From Septoria linicola (Eukaryota; Ascomycota; Dothideomycetes; Mycosphaerellales; Mycosphaerellaceae), in NCBI GenBank assembly GCA_024114885.1, contig CP099419.1, positions 496,001 to 560,000 on the forward strand: a stretch of DNA of 64,000 bases, written 5' to 3'. Below are positions 53,365 to 64,000 of this stretch, piece after piece. The translations under genes were made by a program, and so were the position numbers. A model generated the notes under the pieces. That model made no database searches. It worked only from the letters and a program-made list of their open reading frames with translations, and was not told where the DNA came from. Position 1 is the stretch's first letter, and every line of letters starts with the position of its first letter.

Positions 53365-54189
53365 ATGGCATGGAAGAGCTACAAGGGGAAAGGGAAGGCG
53401 CCACTTAGCCCTGGAGACGACGACTTCACCGCAGACATGATCACTGAGACGGAGATGATGGAGGCTCGAGGGAAACGTCCACAGGAGGCGCCAGAGTCAA
53501 ATCAGATCAATGACAGAAACGCCACAGATCACCCATTCGATCGTTCACAACAGGTTGATTGGCAGTAGGGAGGAAACGATCGAGAACGACGGCCTCGCAC
53601 ATCCGGCACACGCCGCGGCCTCAACGCGTACGCACGACCATTTGGGCCTCTGTCTTCATCTCACGGTGAAGGAAACTTATAGCAGAAAGGTAGCGGCCAT
53701 GCTCGTGCTGCAGCTATCGAGAGAGCCTTCGAACACCGTCAGGCGCGAGCAGAGCTCACGTTGACCCTCCACGACATTGATCATGAGCCTCCGACAGACC
53801 TCTAGCGTCCTCGCTCACTGGGCCGGCCTTACACTCAATCAGCGAACGCAACGGCACACCTCCAGGAACGACCAGTACCGCTGGCTTTGCCACGAACTAA
53901 TCATCCAGCCACGACGTCGGTTTCCTCTACACTTCCGCCAGCTTCATTGCATCCTGCGCAGCAGCGACTACTTTCGACTCAGTCTACAGGTTGGAACCCA
54001 CGTCCACACACGCTACGATCGGTAGGAGCACGACGTGCAGAGCGGAAAGAACGATCAGAGTTAGCGCAAGTTGCTCTACCTCCATCGGCTCCATCTGCTG
54101 CAGCTCAGCGCCACACTCCATTCGCCATCAATCAGCTGAGTGACAGCGACGAGACATTCGTGACGAATGATACCACGTCCACCAACTAG
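53365..54189 (+). pseudogene. Reading frame interrupted by three TAG codons (275 codons)
   Basis: From the ATG at 53365 one frame runs to a TAG at 54187. Only three internal stops occur, all TAG, at 53566, 53680 and 53803, with no TAA and no TGA, where a random frame of this size would carry about a dozen. The translation is coherent in character: MAWKSYKGKGKAPLSPGDDD at the start, a helical ARAAAIERAFEHRQARAEL part in the middle, and a Ser/Pro/Thr-rich disordered end (ATTSVSSTLPPASLHP; SDSDETFVTND). All-TAG stops fit CAG-to-TAG or TGG-to-TAG transitions. No domain is recognised. Alternatives: a real gene whose introns remove the stops, or chance. Confidence 0.4.
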
Positions 54190-54888
54190 ACGTTCTACAC
54201 TGCATCAGACGCAACGGCAGGTGAGGGTTGGACGATGGAATACATTGCGCTCAGGAGTAGCTTTGCCTCTCATAGCAGGAGGAACAAGAATAGGAAGTGA
54301 AAGAGATTGAGGTGGGTGCTGGGAGGTGCTTCTAGCAAGGCCCAGAGTCTCGGGGGAAAGAAGAAGGCCACGGAGCTGCGGGCGAACATGAGGAACATCG
54401 AGCTTGCTTTCTCCTCAGAGAATCACATCGATAGCAGTCAAAGATGATAGTTCATAACACGATCGAGCATAGTATGGCTAAGGGAATTTGCTTCTAGCCC
54501 AGGTCACTGGTAGCACGGGCCCGAGAAGGCGATGCTGGGCTTCAGAGTTGTCGGACGTGAGAACATAGCGATAGGGAGCATTGTTAGCACATCCCAGCGC
54601 CATGGCGGAAGATTTAGCCCCTGACATCGCTACACACTTTGATTGCCACTACATCATCGTGTACTCTAGCTCACCACGGCCTTCAACCCTTCACCACCGA
54701 CGAGTCATCTGCGGTCTCCGTTCGCTTAATTGTTGCTGTCTGACCGTGACGTGATTAGATGCGGGCTGGTCAGTGCCCACAGTTTCTGATGAACTCCCAC
54801 TTGTTGAAAACCGTTGCCCGGATCTTGACATTTCGCCAACCTCACCATTAGCATAACCACTCCGCACATAACGACAGACTTCGCCATC
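54190..54888. other. Intergenic, nothing recognised
   Basis: 0.7 kb upstream of the coiled-coil gene. The last 170 bases are pyrimidine-rich on the plus strand, as expected of a promoter and leader. Confidence 0.35.
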
Positions 54889-55600
54889 ATGCTGAACGCC
54901 AACGAACTCCAAGCTGAGAATGAACGTCTGGAGGCCGAGAACGAGCAACTGATGCACCTCAATCTTTTCGCCGGACAAGCTTGGGCCGAACAAGCAGCCA
55001 GTGTAAGCCAACCTCTCGCCTCGAGTGAGTAAAGCATGTGCAACTCCGTGATTCGAGAGCACTCGACTGCTGTTCAATCCTAAGGAATTGAGGTCGCCGA
55101 TCGACCTCTCCCTGAACGCTGCTCAACTGGCATACCATGACCAGAATCACGCATCTGATAGTCAGAGGGGAGCACCTCACCACTCGTGTACTCGAGACTC
55201 GTCAATCAGGTCAATGTGAGCTTGCCTTTTCTTTGTTATACATTTCGTTCAGCACGCAGAAAGTGGTCTCTGCCCATGCACCAGGCACGAGTCGTTTGCT
55301 GTGGAATCACTAATCAGCAGCCTCGAGGCAAAGCAGGGAGAGATGATCGCGAACGCCTCACTCATCGCTTCAGTCGAGGCGGGAGAAGAGCCATCGTCGT
55401 CGTGTGAGTCTGACATTGATGAAGAGAAGATGTGGCAGGTGGCCAGAAGCTGGGCCACTATCTTCCAGAGAAGGTTGATTCGAGAATGTATGTCCAGGCG
55501 GTGTTCACATGCCATTGATCGGTTGAAGGTACAGCTTGCAGACCGGGCAACAGTCAAAGAAGCTGTACGAGGTAGAGCCCTTGAAAGTGATGGGACATAA
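54889..55600 (+). CDS. Small coiled-coil protein, hypothetical (171 aa, two introns)
   Basis: The model is 54889-55002, 55162-55215 and 55253-55600. Phases agree, but the second intron would be only 37 bp, which is short even for fungi. The N-terminus has a heptad pattern (NELQAENERLEAENEQLMHL) typical of a leucine-zipper-like coiled coil. The third exon has an acidic patch (ESDIDEEKMWQVA) followed by a basic helical part (RRLIRECMSRRCSHAIDRLK). No basic DNA-binding region precedes the heptads, so it is not a bZIP factor on this evidence. Function unknown. The middle exon is the least certain part. Confidence 0.42.
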
Positions 55601-55653
55601 GAAGAGTCTCGAGCATAGAAAGTCTATCAGAAGTACTTGTCCTATCGGGTCGC

Positions 55654-57389
55654 TTACTGGCGTAGTCTAACCTGCAACTCTGCTTCTTGACTAGGGATGC
55701 TGCTACCATTGATCAGCATATTCGGCGGCCTGCCTCCGTCGACCTTGATCTCGTAATTCATGACAATATGCGCAAGCATCAACTTCATCTCCTGCGAAGC
55801 AAAGAATCTTCCAGGACAAGCGTGTCTCCCATGGCCAAAGGACAGCCAATCGTTGCCAACAGCGATGAGTGCAGTGTTCTTCTGCTCCAACACTTTCTGT
55901 AAACGCTCTGCATCTTCACCAGCCTGCACACGCTCGAGATACTCTTCTCTTGGGCGCGAGAAGCGGAAAGCGTCGAACTCAGTTGGTCGTTCAGGGTATG
56001 TCGTAGGATCTTGATGCACGTCGTGTGTGGCCCATGCTATACGTACACCTGCTGGAATATGCTGTCCATCGCTCAAAGTGATACCCTTTGGATCCTTAAT
56101 CACGCGCTTGAGGTTGAGATCTCCAAGCGAAGAGATCCGCATTGTCTCGCGGATGGCTGAGTCCACGCGAACGAGCTTGTTGACTGCGTCTTTTGTCCAG
56201 ACTCCGTCGTACTCTGCAAGGACTCTCTCGCACTCTTCGCGAAGGCCAGCGATGAACGTTGCGCTCTCCGATGAGCCGTAGATGTCGAGAAGCGTGTTTG
56301 TTGTGACCATACTTGTAGTGTGAATCGCAACCATGTTCAAAACGAGCAAGCGACGGACAATGACTTCGTCGTCAAGCTCATGCGGGTCTGTCTTGGCCAG
56401 CTGTACAGAGTCTCTGAGCAGCCACTGAAGCGCATCGTTGGGCTCGGTGTAGTTTAGATCTTTGCTACTGCTCTGCAAATGCTTGAGTCGTGCATGAATC
56501 TCAGGGAGTGCGATGCGCTTGCAGATGTCGCGGTACTTGTCAACGTCTCGTTTCAAGATTGGTGCAACTATCGGATGCATCCACTTTGGGAACAGTCTCA
56601 TGATGCCGCCAGTCTTGAAGACTGCGACTGCATACAAACGTGTGGCTTCGAGGAACTCCGGAGTGCGGCAGAGATTCGTTCCGCAGAAGACTCTATTCGC
56701 AGCTCGGCTGACAATCTTCATGCAGGTATCGTACGCTTTGACAGAGACGAATTCGTCCTTGGTCGCCGGCCACTCATTGTGCATGGCCCGAACAAGTTCG
56801 TCGTACACATCAGTCGTTAGTGTTGGAAGCTTTCGTGTGAGCTGACGGCGGACAATATCGATACTACGATGGTGTCAGAGCTTAGATCAAGGGCAGCTGC
56901 GAGTGCAAAGGTCTTTTGGCTCGACTACATACTGTGGGCCCTCGCCGAACGGACCAATCGTGTGTACCTGTGCAATGGACTCGTTGTTGATTGTCTGATG
57001 GTCGATCTGGTCGTCTCGCAGACTCATCACTTCCTGCAGCTTACTGGCAGGCAAGATAACAAGAGGTTCGGAGCTGAATTGCGGCAAGACGAAGGACTGC
57101 CCTTTTTTCAGATACTGCTTCATGTCAGTATGATGGGAAGTCCAAGAAACAACATTTTACCAACCTCAGTCCCTTCCATGACCATGCCTCTGGTGTTCTT
57201 CAAGGTTTCGAATCCGGCTCTGTAGCGTGCGAACCATTGCTTCTTGATGCCAACCCATGTTTGCGAGTTCACGTATTTGGAGTGAGGGGTGATCAATGGA
57301 AGTACAACGATAGAGAAGAAAGCATAAGCAATGAGCAGTGAGCCTGCAGACAAGGTAAGCTGTGAGGTTGAAACTGAGTCTTGCAACAT
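55654..57389 (-). CDS. Cytochrome P450, CYP68/ent-kaurene-oxidase-like (539 aa, two introns)
   Basis: The exons are 57389-57165, 57117-56933 and 56863-55654 on the minus strand. Introns are GTTGGT...AAG (47 bp) and GTATGT...TAG (69 bp). Residues about 10-35 form the N-terminal membrane anchor (LTLSAGSLLIAYAFFSIVVL). The I-helix has A-x-H-T-T-S instead of the usual AGxDTT. This H-T-T variant is typical of fungal ent-kaurene-oxidase-like P450s. ExxR appears as AIRETMR, and the heme loop is FGHGRHACPGRFFA with the axial Cys. A heme-thiolate monooxygenase of the endoplasmic reticulum; substrates of relatives are terpenoids, indoles or other hydrophobic metabolites. No terpene cyclase or synthase is in this window, so no pathway is claimed. 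The first-intron acceptor could be three bases further on. Confidence 0.85.
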
Positions 57390-58410
57390 GGCGGCTGAGG
57401 CTTGCGGTAGGAATGTGTCTGGTTCCCTTCAAGAGCCATGGCACTGCCTGTATATATCAATGGCATCTTTGAAAGGGTGGCCGTGCGTGCGCCGTTTGTA
57501 TCTTCGTGCTCCACTTCGTACTTCTCGTATATGATCGTCATGCACCAAAGTGTCGTTCCGCAGCACTAAGGTTGTTTCAGGATAAAAGCTGGAGCGCTAG
57601 GCAGCGCACAACTCTCAGACCCATGCATAAAATCCCTGCATAGGGTTACTTATACAGCTGCGGATGATGAATGCCGAGGAATTGCTGCCGTCTGAATTTC
57701 TTGACACGCGCCACCATCAAGGCACAAGATATTGTATCGTGACACCCAGCGTCTTCGTATACCTCGTACGGCATGCCAGCAGAGTGTGCGCGAGGACAAG
57801 TGCGTGGCGTTGCCAGCTCGGGAGGTCCAGTGCAGTCGCCGATGTCTCGGGTGTTCAGAGATACTATGCCTGCCTGTCATGGTCGCGTAGACTTCCAGAC
57901 AGTCTGGCGCGCCGATGGTACTGGCGGTGGTAGTACGTCCAGATTGTATCTTTTGTCGCATGCCAGTCGCACAGACACGTTGTGAGTCGATCACGTTGCC
58001 GGCATGCGGTTCCGCGCATAAAGAAGTGACAGCCTGAAGAGCACAACGTCGCTCATCTCATCAGGCTATCCTCCCAAGCTGTATTATTCTGCCTGCTGGA
58101 CGGCTGAGACTTTTTCTGACGATAGTAGCATAACGTCCGCGGCGCGTTCAGGGTGATCGGTGGTAACGAGTCTTGCAGGTGGAAGGCAAGAGCAGTGGCC
58201 GACCCATGCATGCTGACAGGGGCTAGGCACGAGCCGCTTTTTCCCAACTCAAAGCGCACTTCACGTGCTTCGCATTCTTGCTGTCAATGCGCATGCTTCG
58301 CCTCCTGTACAGTCTTTGATCATGCTCGGCGAGACATGGTGGCGCTATGCCGACACTCATCTGGCGATCGTCGTTCAAAACTTGTAAACCTGCGCTGGGC
58401 CGATGGCAGG
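57390..58410. other. Intergenic 1 kb
   Basis: P450 promoter side on the left. Beyond the TATA-like site no element or reading frame can be supported. Confidence 0.35.
57450..57459 (-). promoter_or_regulatory. Candidate TATA box of the P450 gene
   Basis: TATATA-type sequence (minus strand GATATATACAG) about 60 bp upstream of the P450 ATG. Right distance for a fungal core promoter. Supported by position only. Confidence 0.4.
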
Positions 58411-59064
58411 CTACTCTGGCATATAACACCACAAAACGACGTACGTCGGGCACGAAGAAGTCTCAAAAATTGGTGAAAGGGCCGTCTTTAGCAGATCATT
58501 CAAGGTGAGCCCTCGACCATCCGGGCGGGTGTGGTGCCAGGAGATAGACGGTTTCCTATCTTGGCGAATAGAGCAGCGCATCCCCGGAGTGTACAGCTGG
58601 CAGATCTGCTTCTGCCCTGCGTATTCTATCGCCCGCTTCCATGTATAGAGAGCATCGACGCTCAGGAACGCCGCGCTGTGAGGGTACCGTGTGGAGAGGC
58701 CCGGTACCATGCATTTGCGCAGAACCGGGTGCAGAATGGCTTCGTTGTGGCGGATTGAGTATTCTTCGATCGTCAGATTGGGCTGGCTACGAAGATTGAT
58801 GAACTGGAAGCGATTGGTATAGCTTCGCAGCAACGGGAAGCTTCTGTTCTGGTGGTTCCAATTGCGGCAGACGAGGCGAGAACGGAGGATATCTCGTGCA
58901 CCCAGGTGCGACAGGACTGCGGCCAGCAGCTCAGGCGTGGCAAGGACTTCGTCAAGAGCAGACGGATTCTGTAGCGCGCAAGTCGTCTTCTTCTTCTTCT
59001 TATCTCGGCGATCGGTCATCCAGTCGATCAAAGCTGTCTGCAAGGCGAGCGCGGCGGCGTCCAT
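58411..59064 (-). CDS. F-box-like protein (217 aa)
   Basis: An intronless frame. Residues about 42-72 read VLATPELLAAVLSHLGARDILRSRLVCRNWN, arranged like the F-box (LPxELLxxILxxLxxxDLLRxRxVCRxW). F-box proteins join substrates to the Skp1-Cullin1 ubiquitin ligase. The remainder has no leucine-rich, WD or Kelch repeats. An oligo-Lys run (DKKKKKTT) precedes the domain, encoded by a TCT/CTT-rich stretch at about 58,986-59,003. Length is short compared with many F-box proteins, so a 3' exon may be missing. Confidence 0.6.
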   Translation of the reverse strand: MDAAALALQTALIDWMTDRRDKKKKKTTCALQNPSALDEVLATPELLAAVLSHLGARDILRSRLVCRNWNHQNRSFPLLRSYTNRFQFINLRSQPNLTIEEYSIRHNEAILHPVLRKCMVPGLSTRYPHSAAFLSVDALYTWKRAIEYAGQKQICQLYTPGMRCSIRQDRKPSISWHHTRPDGRGLTLNDLLKTALSPIFETSSCPTYVVLWCYMPE

Positions 59065-62000
59065 TTTTGCGGAGAAAGTTGTGACAACAATTTGTGAGCA
59101 ATGTGTAGGTAAGGGTGCTTATCGATGGACAATTTCTACTCGGCACGTCTCGCAGCCCAGAATACCTAAGTTATGGAGAGCACGCATGGATGAGAAGCAG
59201 GACATCCTGCATTAGCTTACAGACAGCCACTAGCTTCCCAGACAATCGCTTCCTCTGATGCGTGCACTACTGTTGCTGCTCTACTATTGCCCCTGTACAT
59301 ACCTTGCATTAGCGTATTGACACCCGCTAGTCTTCTCGCAAGCGAGCGTCACACTCTTGCAGCTTGGTCGTCTTCTGAGCCTTGACTTTGATCAATGCCT
59401 CCGCTGGTCGGCTGAGTGCCCAGGAAAGTACGATCCCTTGTGCATTGGATCTCACTCCCATCACCACTCCCATCACATCATCTGGCTTCCGAGATGCAAC
59501 GACCTGGTTCTGCCGTCCGACTATCAGCTCTAAACCAACACTTCTGTCGAGACTGTTCATGTGGGCCACTTCTGGCACCGTGCCCACTGCCCATGCTCTT
59601 GATCTAGGAGGATTGACTATCAGTACATCTGGGAAGTGCCGCCGTGCGAGGCTAGTCAAAACGCCTGTTCTGCGCAAACACAGTACTCTGACTCAAGCTG
59701 ACTTTGACTGTGTCGACTTCGAACAAGCTTCTGCAGACGGTATGCAGCTCCAGCTCAGCCGCAGGCCATACAACACTGCCCAAGATGCAACGCAGAGATC
59801 AAGGCATGCTGCAGAAACCAGAATGATACCACGCTCAAATCCCGACATCTGAGGATAGACGCCAACCAAAATACTTTTCTGTTAACAGTCCGACGAAATC
59901 GCTTCAATCGCTTATAAAGGAGACATGAGAGGCCCGCCGACCCTAACACTGTCTATCGTAGACTCTCCCCTCTCTCATGTCGACGTCAAACCTCCGACGG
60001 ATAGCCGCGGGCCGCTTCTGCTATGGTTGTCGTACACGAATGCCGCTGATCGCATCTTTCCTGCGCTGCAGTAATCGAGCATCCCGTCACTTCTCCATCG
60101 GTCGACAAACATTTGCGGAGTGCATGCGCGGTTCTCACACAGCATAGAGACTGTATACTACGATCTGAACTCAAGGGATGGTACAGCTCGGACGATGACC
60201 GGAAGACCTGCCTGCACACTTAGGTGCGGGGCGTCAACCCATTTGACTCGTGCTTCCAAATGGCGAGCAGGCCGTTACTGTGTTCCGATCACTACTCCAG
60301 TCGTATAGAGCTATCATCACGCGACAATCATGGTCAAGGAAATGTTGTACCGGCGCGATTCGCATGGCAGAGGTCAGCAGGTTTCCTTCGGCCCCTGAGC
60401 TGTTGAGTAGATATTCGTACCGCAGATAGCGAGCTGAACAGTTGGCGTTCGTGTATCTTGTTGTTCGTCGACGATCGTTTCCAATCGTGAGAGAGTGCAA
60501 GAAATGGCCAGAGTCTGCTGCCCATCCCATCTCGTCTAGCAGAGGACTGTCTAGCAGTGAAGCAAATATTACTCGCTGCTCACACCTTTTCTACCTCATA
60601 CCTATTTTGAACTCTCGAGAACTTACTCCACCGCTCTATCGCCGGGTAATTGGATCGCGCAGAAGACAATCGTGTAGCTTTGATACTTCCAGTACTGGTT
60701 GCTCCTAATGGAGATACAAGGCTTGGTTTGCTACAAGCAGTACAGTATCTGAACACATGTCGACATGGGCTTTCCTTTAATCCTCTGGACGGACTCAAAT
60801 GCTAGTCACAACAGATACTGCGTCCGCTCAATGCTGTGTTCCTCGGCTAGTGAGATCTACTTTTGCAGAGCAATAGCCAGCTCAAGGCTCATCCGGGCTT
60901 GTCGAAAGCGCCGCAACAGTCCTCGCTTCCACCCTCCTCGCTCACTCATCCATTTCAACCCATCGCCATCACTCTGCTCGCTGCGCCTATTCACACGTCT
61001 ATGTTTGCCCCGAGAAGCTGCACACGATCCCGGAGCACGAACCGAAAGCCAACATCCCGTTCCGCCGGCCTTTATCAGCTCATCAACCTCCACCTCGACC
61101 GACCCACGAGCCTCAATCGATCGAACGACAATAGCTTCATCACTCCGGCGAAGGCAGTCCGCTCCACATCGTGTTGGCTGCACCAGAAAGAGATGAAGAG
61201 GTCCACGCCATCCAGAAAGAGCTAGCGCAGTGTCGTCAGAACACTATGTTGGTCCTACACAGTCATCAGGATGGGCATGGCTGTTTGTGTGATCGACGAG
61301 AGGAAGCTACGATACCAAGAGGAGGATGTATAAATAGCTAGGAGTAGGGATTTGGACACCATAACATACTTCATCCAGTGCTGAGCCGATCCGCACAGGC
61401 TGGTGAGACCAACATGTCTGCTCTGGTTGGAGATCTGCTCGTCTGACTCCCATAGATGTGGAAGCAGCGCAAGGAAGAGCAGCATCGTTGGGTTTGCTTC
61501 GACGAATGCTTTGGCAAGCGCCATAGCCCACTGACCGCAGGCGAATTGCTATCTGGTTGCAAAGTCAGGGGCTCTTCCTTCCCATTTATGCAAGGGCAGG
61601 CTGACTATCGTTATGATCGATCGACGAGGCCTGGAGTGGGCGAAGCAGGCTGGAGCAGGAAGGCCTTGACGTTATTGTACGTTGCTCACAACAAGTCAAC
61701 CGCGCAAATGGCTGGGCCGGAGGCGTGCTTCACCACAATGAGGACATAGAAGAAGCAGCGACGGAGCATATCGGGTTGGATCATTCATGGGATGATAGAG
61801 AGCAGGGAGGCTTGACTTATGGTATTCACCGCCTTAAACCTATCGATCGACTTGTCTTCCATACGGCAAGAATCCTCAACGAATGGCTGTTGCCACAGCT
61901 GTCGACTGACTGATAGCTGGAGGCTGACTCGTTCTCCATTCCCAGATCTTCTCTCCTTCACTATTCGCTACGTTGTTCGCACTGTCTCAGTTGCACTCGT

Positions 62001-62412
62001 CGAAGTAGATAGCATGTCAAGCAGGAGTCTAAGGCATAGCAAACGGTGGAGCGACCTTCGCAGTGTCTCGTTAATCACCAAGTATCAAAGTTGTCTGGCA
62101 AGTTCTCGCAGTGTGGATAGATAGACAGGATCGAATCACCGTCATCTCTTTGTTGGTCACAGACAGTCAGACCTTTTTTGATCTCGCAGCCAGTATCTAT
62201 CAACGAGTCGTCTCTTTTCGGTGTTGCAGATGTAGTTGAGCCTTCCCATATGATGCGTATGTGTCCTAATCATAGAACGTGGTCATATTTTTATCTGTGG
62301 TGAAGGTATGAGTGGCTTCCTTCCCTGCCTATTGCTTGTTCCTGCCTCTCAGTTCTTCGGACTTCTGTATTCGTCGCCCACTTGTGTTCATCGTGTGCCT
62401 TCAATGGACCTG
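59065..62412. other. Gene-poor 3.3-kb stretch with one weak ORF
   Basis: A minus-strand frame at 59327-59677 (116 codons, reading DVLIVNPPRSRAWAVGTVPE and VASRKPDDVMGVVMGVRSNA) looks somewhat protein-like but has no family match I know. At 61,001-61,226 a short basic frame (MFAPRSCTRSRSTNRKP) follows a strongly pyrimidine-rich leader. At 61,570-61,913 two overlapping plus frames could be a frameshifted remnant. None is strong enough to list as a gene. Confidence 0.35.
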
Positions 62413-63196
62413 CTAGTCGTCATTCGTTGCGTAAGCTCGCCGGCTGTCCTCCTGCTGTTCACGAGCATCGTCTGCTGAAGTCTCACCGTGTACCCCTGGC
62501 ACCGGTGGCCTTTCAAAAGCTCTCGCAAGGCTGAGGCGAAGTCGAATGGCGCCGAGACTGCCAGCATCGATCGGTCGGCTCAAGTACAGGCGTGAAAGCT
62601 CGAGAGCAGTCCTGCATGCGGCTGGTTGCCTATGGTACAAGATCGTCCACAACGATAACAGCCGGTTCGGAGGTGTGAGTACGTTTGTTGGTCGCCGTGC
62701 GCTCCCTGAGAGGCGTCTCTGCTGTCGCTGTCGCTGTAGAAGGTCGCGATCGATGCTGAGTCAATCAAGTACTGTGTGAGCTCAGTGTTCTGTCCGTCAG
62801 GCTGGGCGCCTTTGCACTGCTCCATCGGTAGAGTGTTATGATTCACCTTCATGCTTGTTGGAGGACTCACAGGTACTTCCACCGACCTCCGCGATTGACT
62901 TCTATTGACTGTGTGGACTTCTGACGGTTAGTAGGACGAAGGAATCACTGGAAGCCGACGGCTGCACCAGAAGCTCACGAGCACACAACAACAACTGCAC
63001 CAACGCAACATCACGGAACAACAGAATCACACAAACAGTGATGATAATCAAGCGCTGATAGGTCTACAGTAGTGGGCATCACGTTTGTGCACAGTTCCAC
63101 CGTGTAGAATGCCTCTAGAACGTCCTCAATGCCCTCTTGGGCGTTACTATCGATGCGAAGGATGGCTACTGAAGTTCGAACTTTCGAAACGCGCAA
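62413..63196 (-). CDS. Hypothetical four-exon protein (182 aa)
   Basis: The model on the minus strand is 63196-63037, 62908-62871, 62816-62683 and 62629-62413, joined by GT-AG introns of 128, 54 and 53 bp that all keep the phase. The first intron has a CTAAC branch point shortly before its 3' end. Exon 1 gives MRVSKVRTSVAILRIDSNAQ and an acidic helical stretch. Exon 3 is Gln/Asp/Ser-rich. Exon 4 has an amphipathic helix (CRTALELSRLYLSRPIDAGS) and an acidic disordered tail (REQQEDSRRAYATNDD). No known domain. The consistency of three introns with phase is the main evidence. The acceptor of the first intron must be the second CAG (62,909), since the first would create a stop. Confidence 0.42.
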
Positions 63197-64000
63197 TGCA
63201 GGCCTCTCATTGGCCAGAGCAGGGGTAAATTGATGTCGGCAGCCTCGCGTCTATAAGTACCCCCATTCCCCACCACCTTTGCACCTTTCTTTTTTCTTCT
63301 TCAGAGAGCGGGATTTCTACACTGGCTAACAACATATTTTACAGGTACACAACGGTCCAGTCCGATGTCCTGATAGGTTTGACACTCCATTGAGATGTTT
63401 CACGCTTGTGCTTTCGAGTCGGGCGGCCCTCAGGCAATTTTTGGTACATTCAGGATGCTGCTGGTCTTCCACTACCGCCAGTGCATCAGGATGCGACTGG
63501 CCTTCCACTACCGCCAGCGCGCGTCCGCCCATCTTTTCATCATGTTGTTGCTGTTGCAATTGCTTGGAGAAGAGTCTTTGTTACGATCTTTCCAAAAAAA
63601 CGACCAAAGACAATGCCGGTGACCCATTGCCTATTCATCGTCTTCTCACCGTTGGATTCATCGGTCATGGCACTCAATGCTCACGCAACAAGGAAGGACT
63701 GGCCTGCAACAGTCAGAGACGGCACGGTAGCTTCTTACAGAAAACCCGCTCCTCGTCTACCACATTGCTGCTATTGATATCTGAGCAGATCGATCGTAGC
63801 ATGACCATAGGTCATAAGTCACGCAGCTACCGTGATGATCTGCGGACACCTTGTCTGCAAACATCTTGAACGATGTTCAAGACCACAGTGGCTCGGCATC
63901 AACCATCAAGCCCACCACCATACTTATCGCGCTACCTCTCACTTGCTCGCTTCTGTTGACGCTAAGGTATGTTCACAAGCACTGACCATTGCAGGTATTC
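63197..64000 (+). promoter_or_regulatory. Divergent upstream region; promoter of a rightward gene running off the window
   Basis: TCTATAAGTACC at 63,250 followed by a long pyrimidine tract (to about 63,300) looks like a fungal core promoter firing rightward. A CTAAC branch point and TTTACAG at 63,328-63,345 suggest an intron end in a 5' leader. No coding frame can be fixed before position 64,000. The start codon may lie outside the window. Confidence 0.35.
63451..63522. repeat. 36-bp tandem duplication
   Basis: The unit CAGGATGCTGCTGGTCTTCC... (63451-63486) is repeated at 63487-63522 with a handful of substitutions, sharing CTTCCACTACCGCCAG. In frame on the minus strand it would encode a twofold ALAVVE...HP repeat. 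Confidence 0.65.

Noticed and set aside
45993..57389. Secondary-metabolite gene cluster built on the hydrolase, MBL protein and P450
   Set aside because: No polyketide synthase, peptide synthetase, terpene cyclase or pathway regulator in the window, and the enzymes are separated by unrelated genes and gene-poor DNA.
59382..59852. 156-codon plus-strand frame overlapping a 116-codon minus-strand frame
   Set aside because: Only one of the two could be real and neither has a recognisable motif; left as an uncertain intergenic stretch.
60765..61226. Overlapping 143- and 120-codon plus frames
   Set aside because: Ser/Arg/Pro-rich in two frames at once, typical of pyrimidine-rich leader DNA. A small gene starting at 61,001 is possible but unsupported.
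1..64000. tRNA and rRNA genes
   Set aside because: I looked for GGTTCGAATCC-like B boxes and cloverleaf stems and found none that fold; a tRNAscan run would settle it.

Overview
The window looks like chromosomal DNA from a filamentous ascomycete (Pezizomycotina, probably Dothideomycetes). Evidence: compact genes with short GT-AG introns (mostly 40-90 bp), fungal-type families (NCS1 cytosine-purine permease, AKT2-like peroxisomal hydrolase, CYP68-like P450, a 2EXR/F-box-like protein), and a 21-kb block with the footprint of repeat-induced point mutation (RIP). The species cannot be named from the sequence alone.

Layout. 1-21,100 is AT-rich, almost free of CpA and TpG, and full of TAA/TAG codons. 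It holds a 13.2-kb Ty3/gypsy-like LTR retrotransposon (1924-15170) with paired 280-bp LTRs, a polypurine tract, gag-protease, reverse transcriptase-RNase H-integrase and an extra downstream reading frame. Next come unassigned degraded repeats (15171-18018) and a hAT-type transposase relic on the minus strand (18019-about 21,000). At about 21,100 the composition switches abruptly to balanced, gene-bearing DNA.

21,100-64,000 carries about 20 recognisable or arguable genes: a small hypothetical, a RING-YEATS protein, a C2H2 factor, a trypsin-fold protease, a 2EXR protein, a protein kinase with an N-terminal 46-residue repeat array, adenine phosphoribosyltransferase, a secreted Val-Asp-Tyr/Lys-Pro-rich repeat protein, a BuGZ/ZNF207-like zinc-finger protein, a cytosine-purine permease broken by one stop codon, a fusion of two zinc fingers with a TenA/THI-4 domain, a 4-hydroxylaminobenzoate-lyase-like protein, a PTS1-tagged alpha/beta hydrolase, a hypothetical, a metallo-beta-lactamase-fold hydrolase, a small conserved fungal protein, a TAG-interrupted reading frame, a coiled-coil protein, a cytochrome P450, an F-box-like protein and a four-exon hypothetical near the right end.

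The genes are independent fungal transcription units, not an operon. Several neighbours are tail-to-tail with tiny spacers (31, 15, 72 and 75 bp between stop codons). The hydroxylaminobenzoate-lyase-like gene, peroxisomal hydrolase, MBL hydrolase and P450 are all catabolic or tailoring enzymes, but no core synthase is present, so I do not call a biosynthetic cluster. Intron boundaries were read by eye from GT-AG sites, branch points and reading phase.
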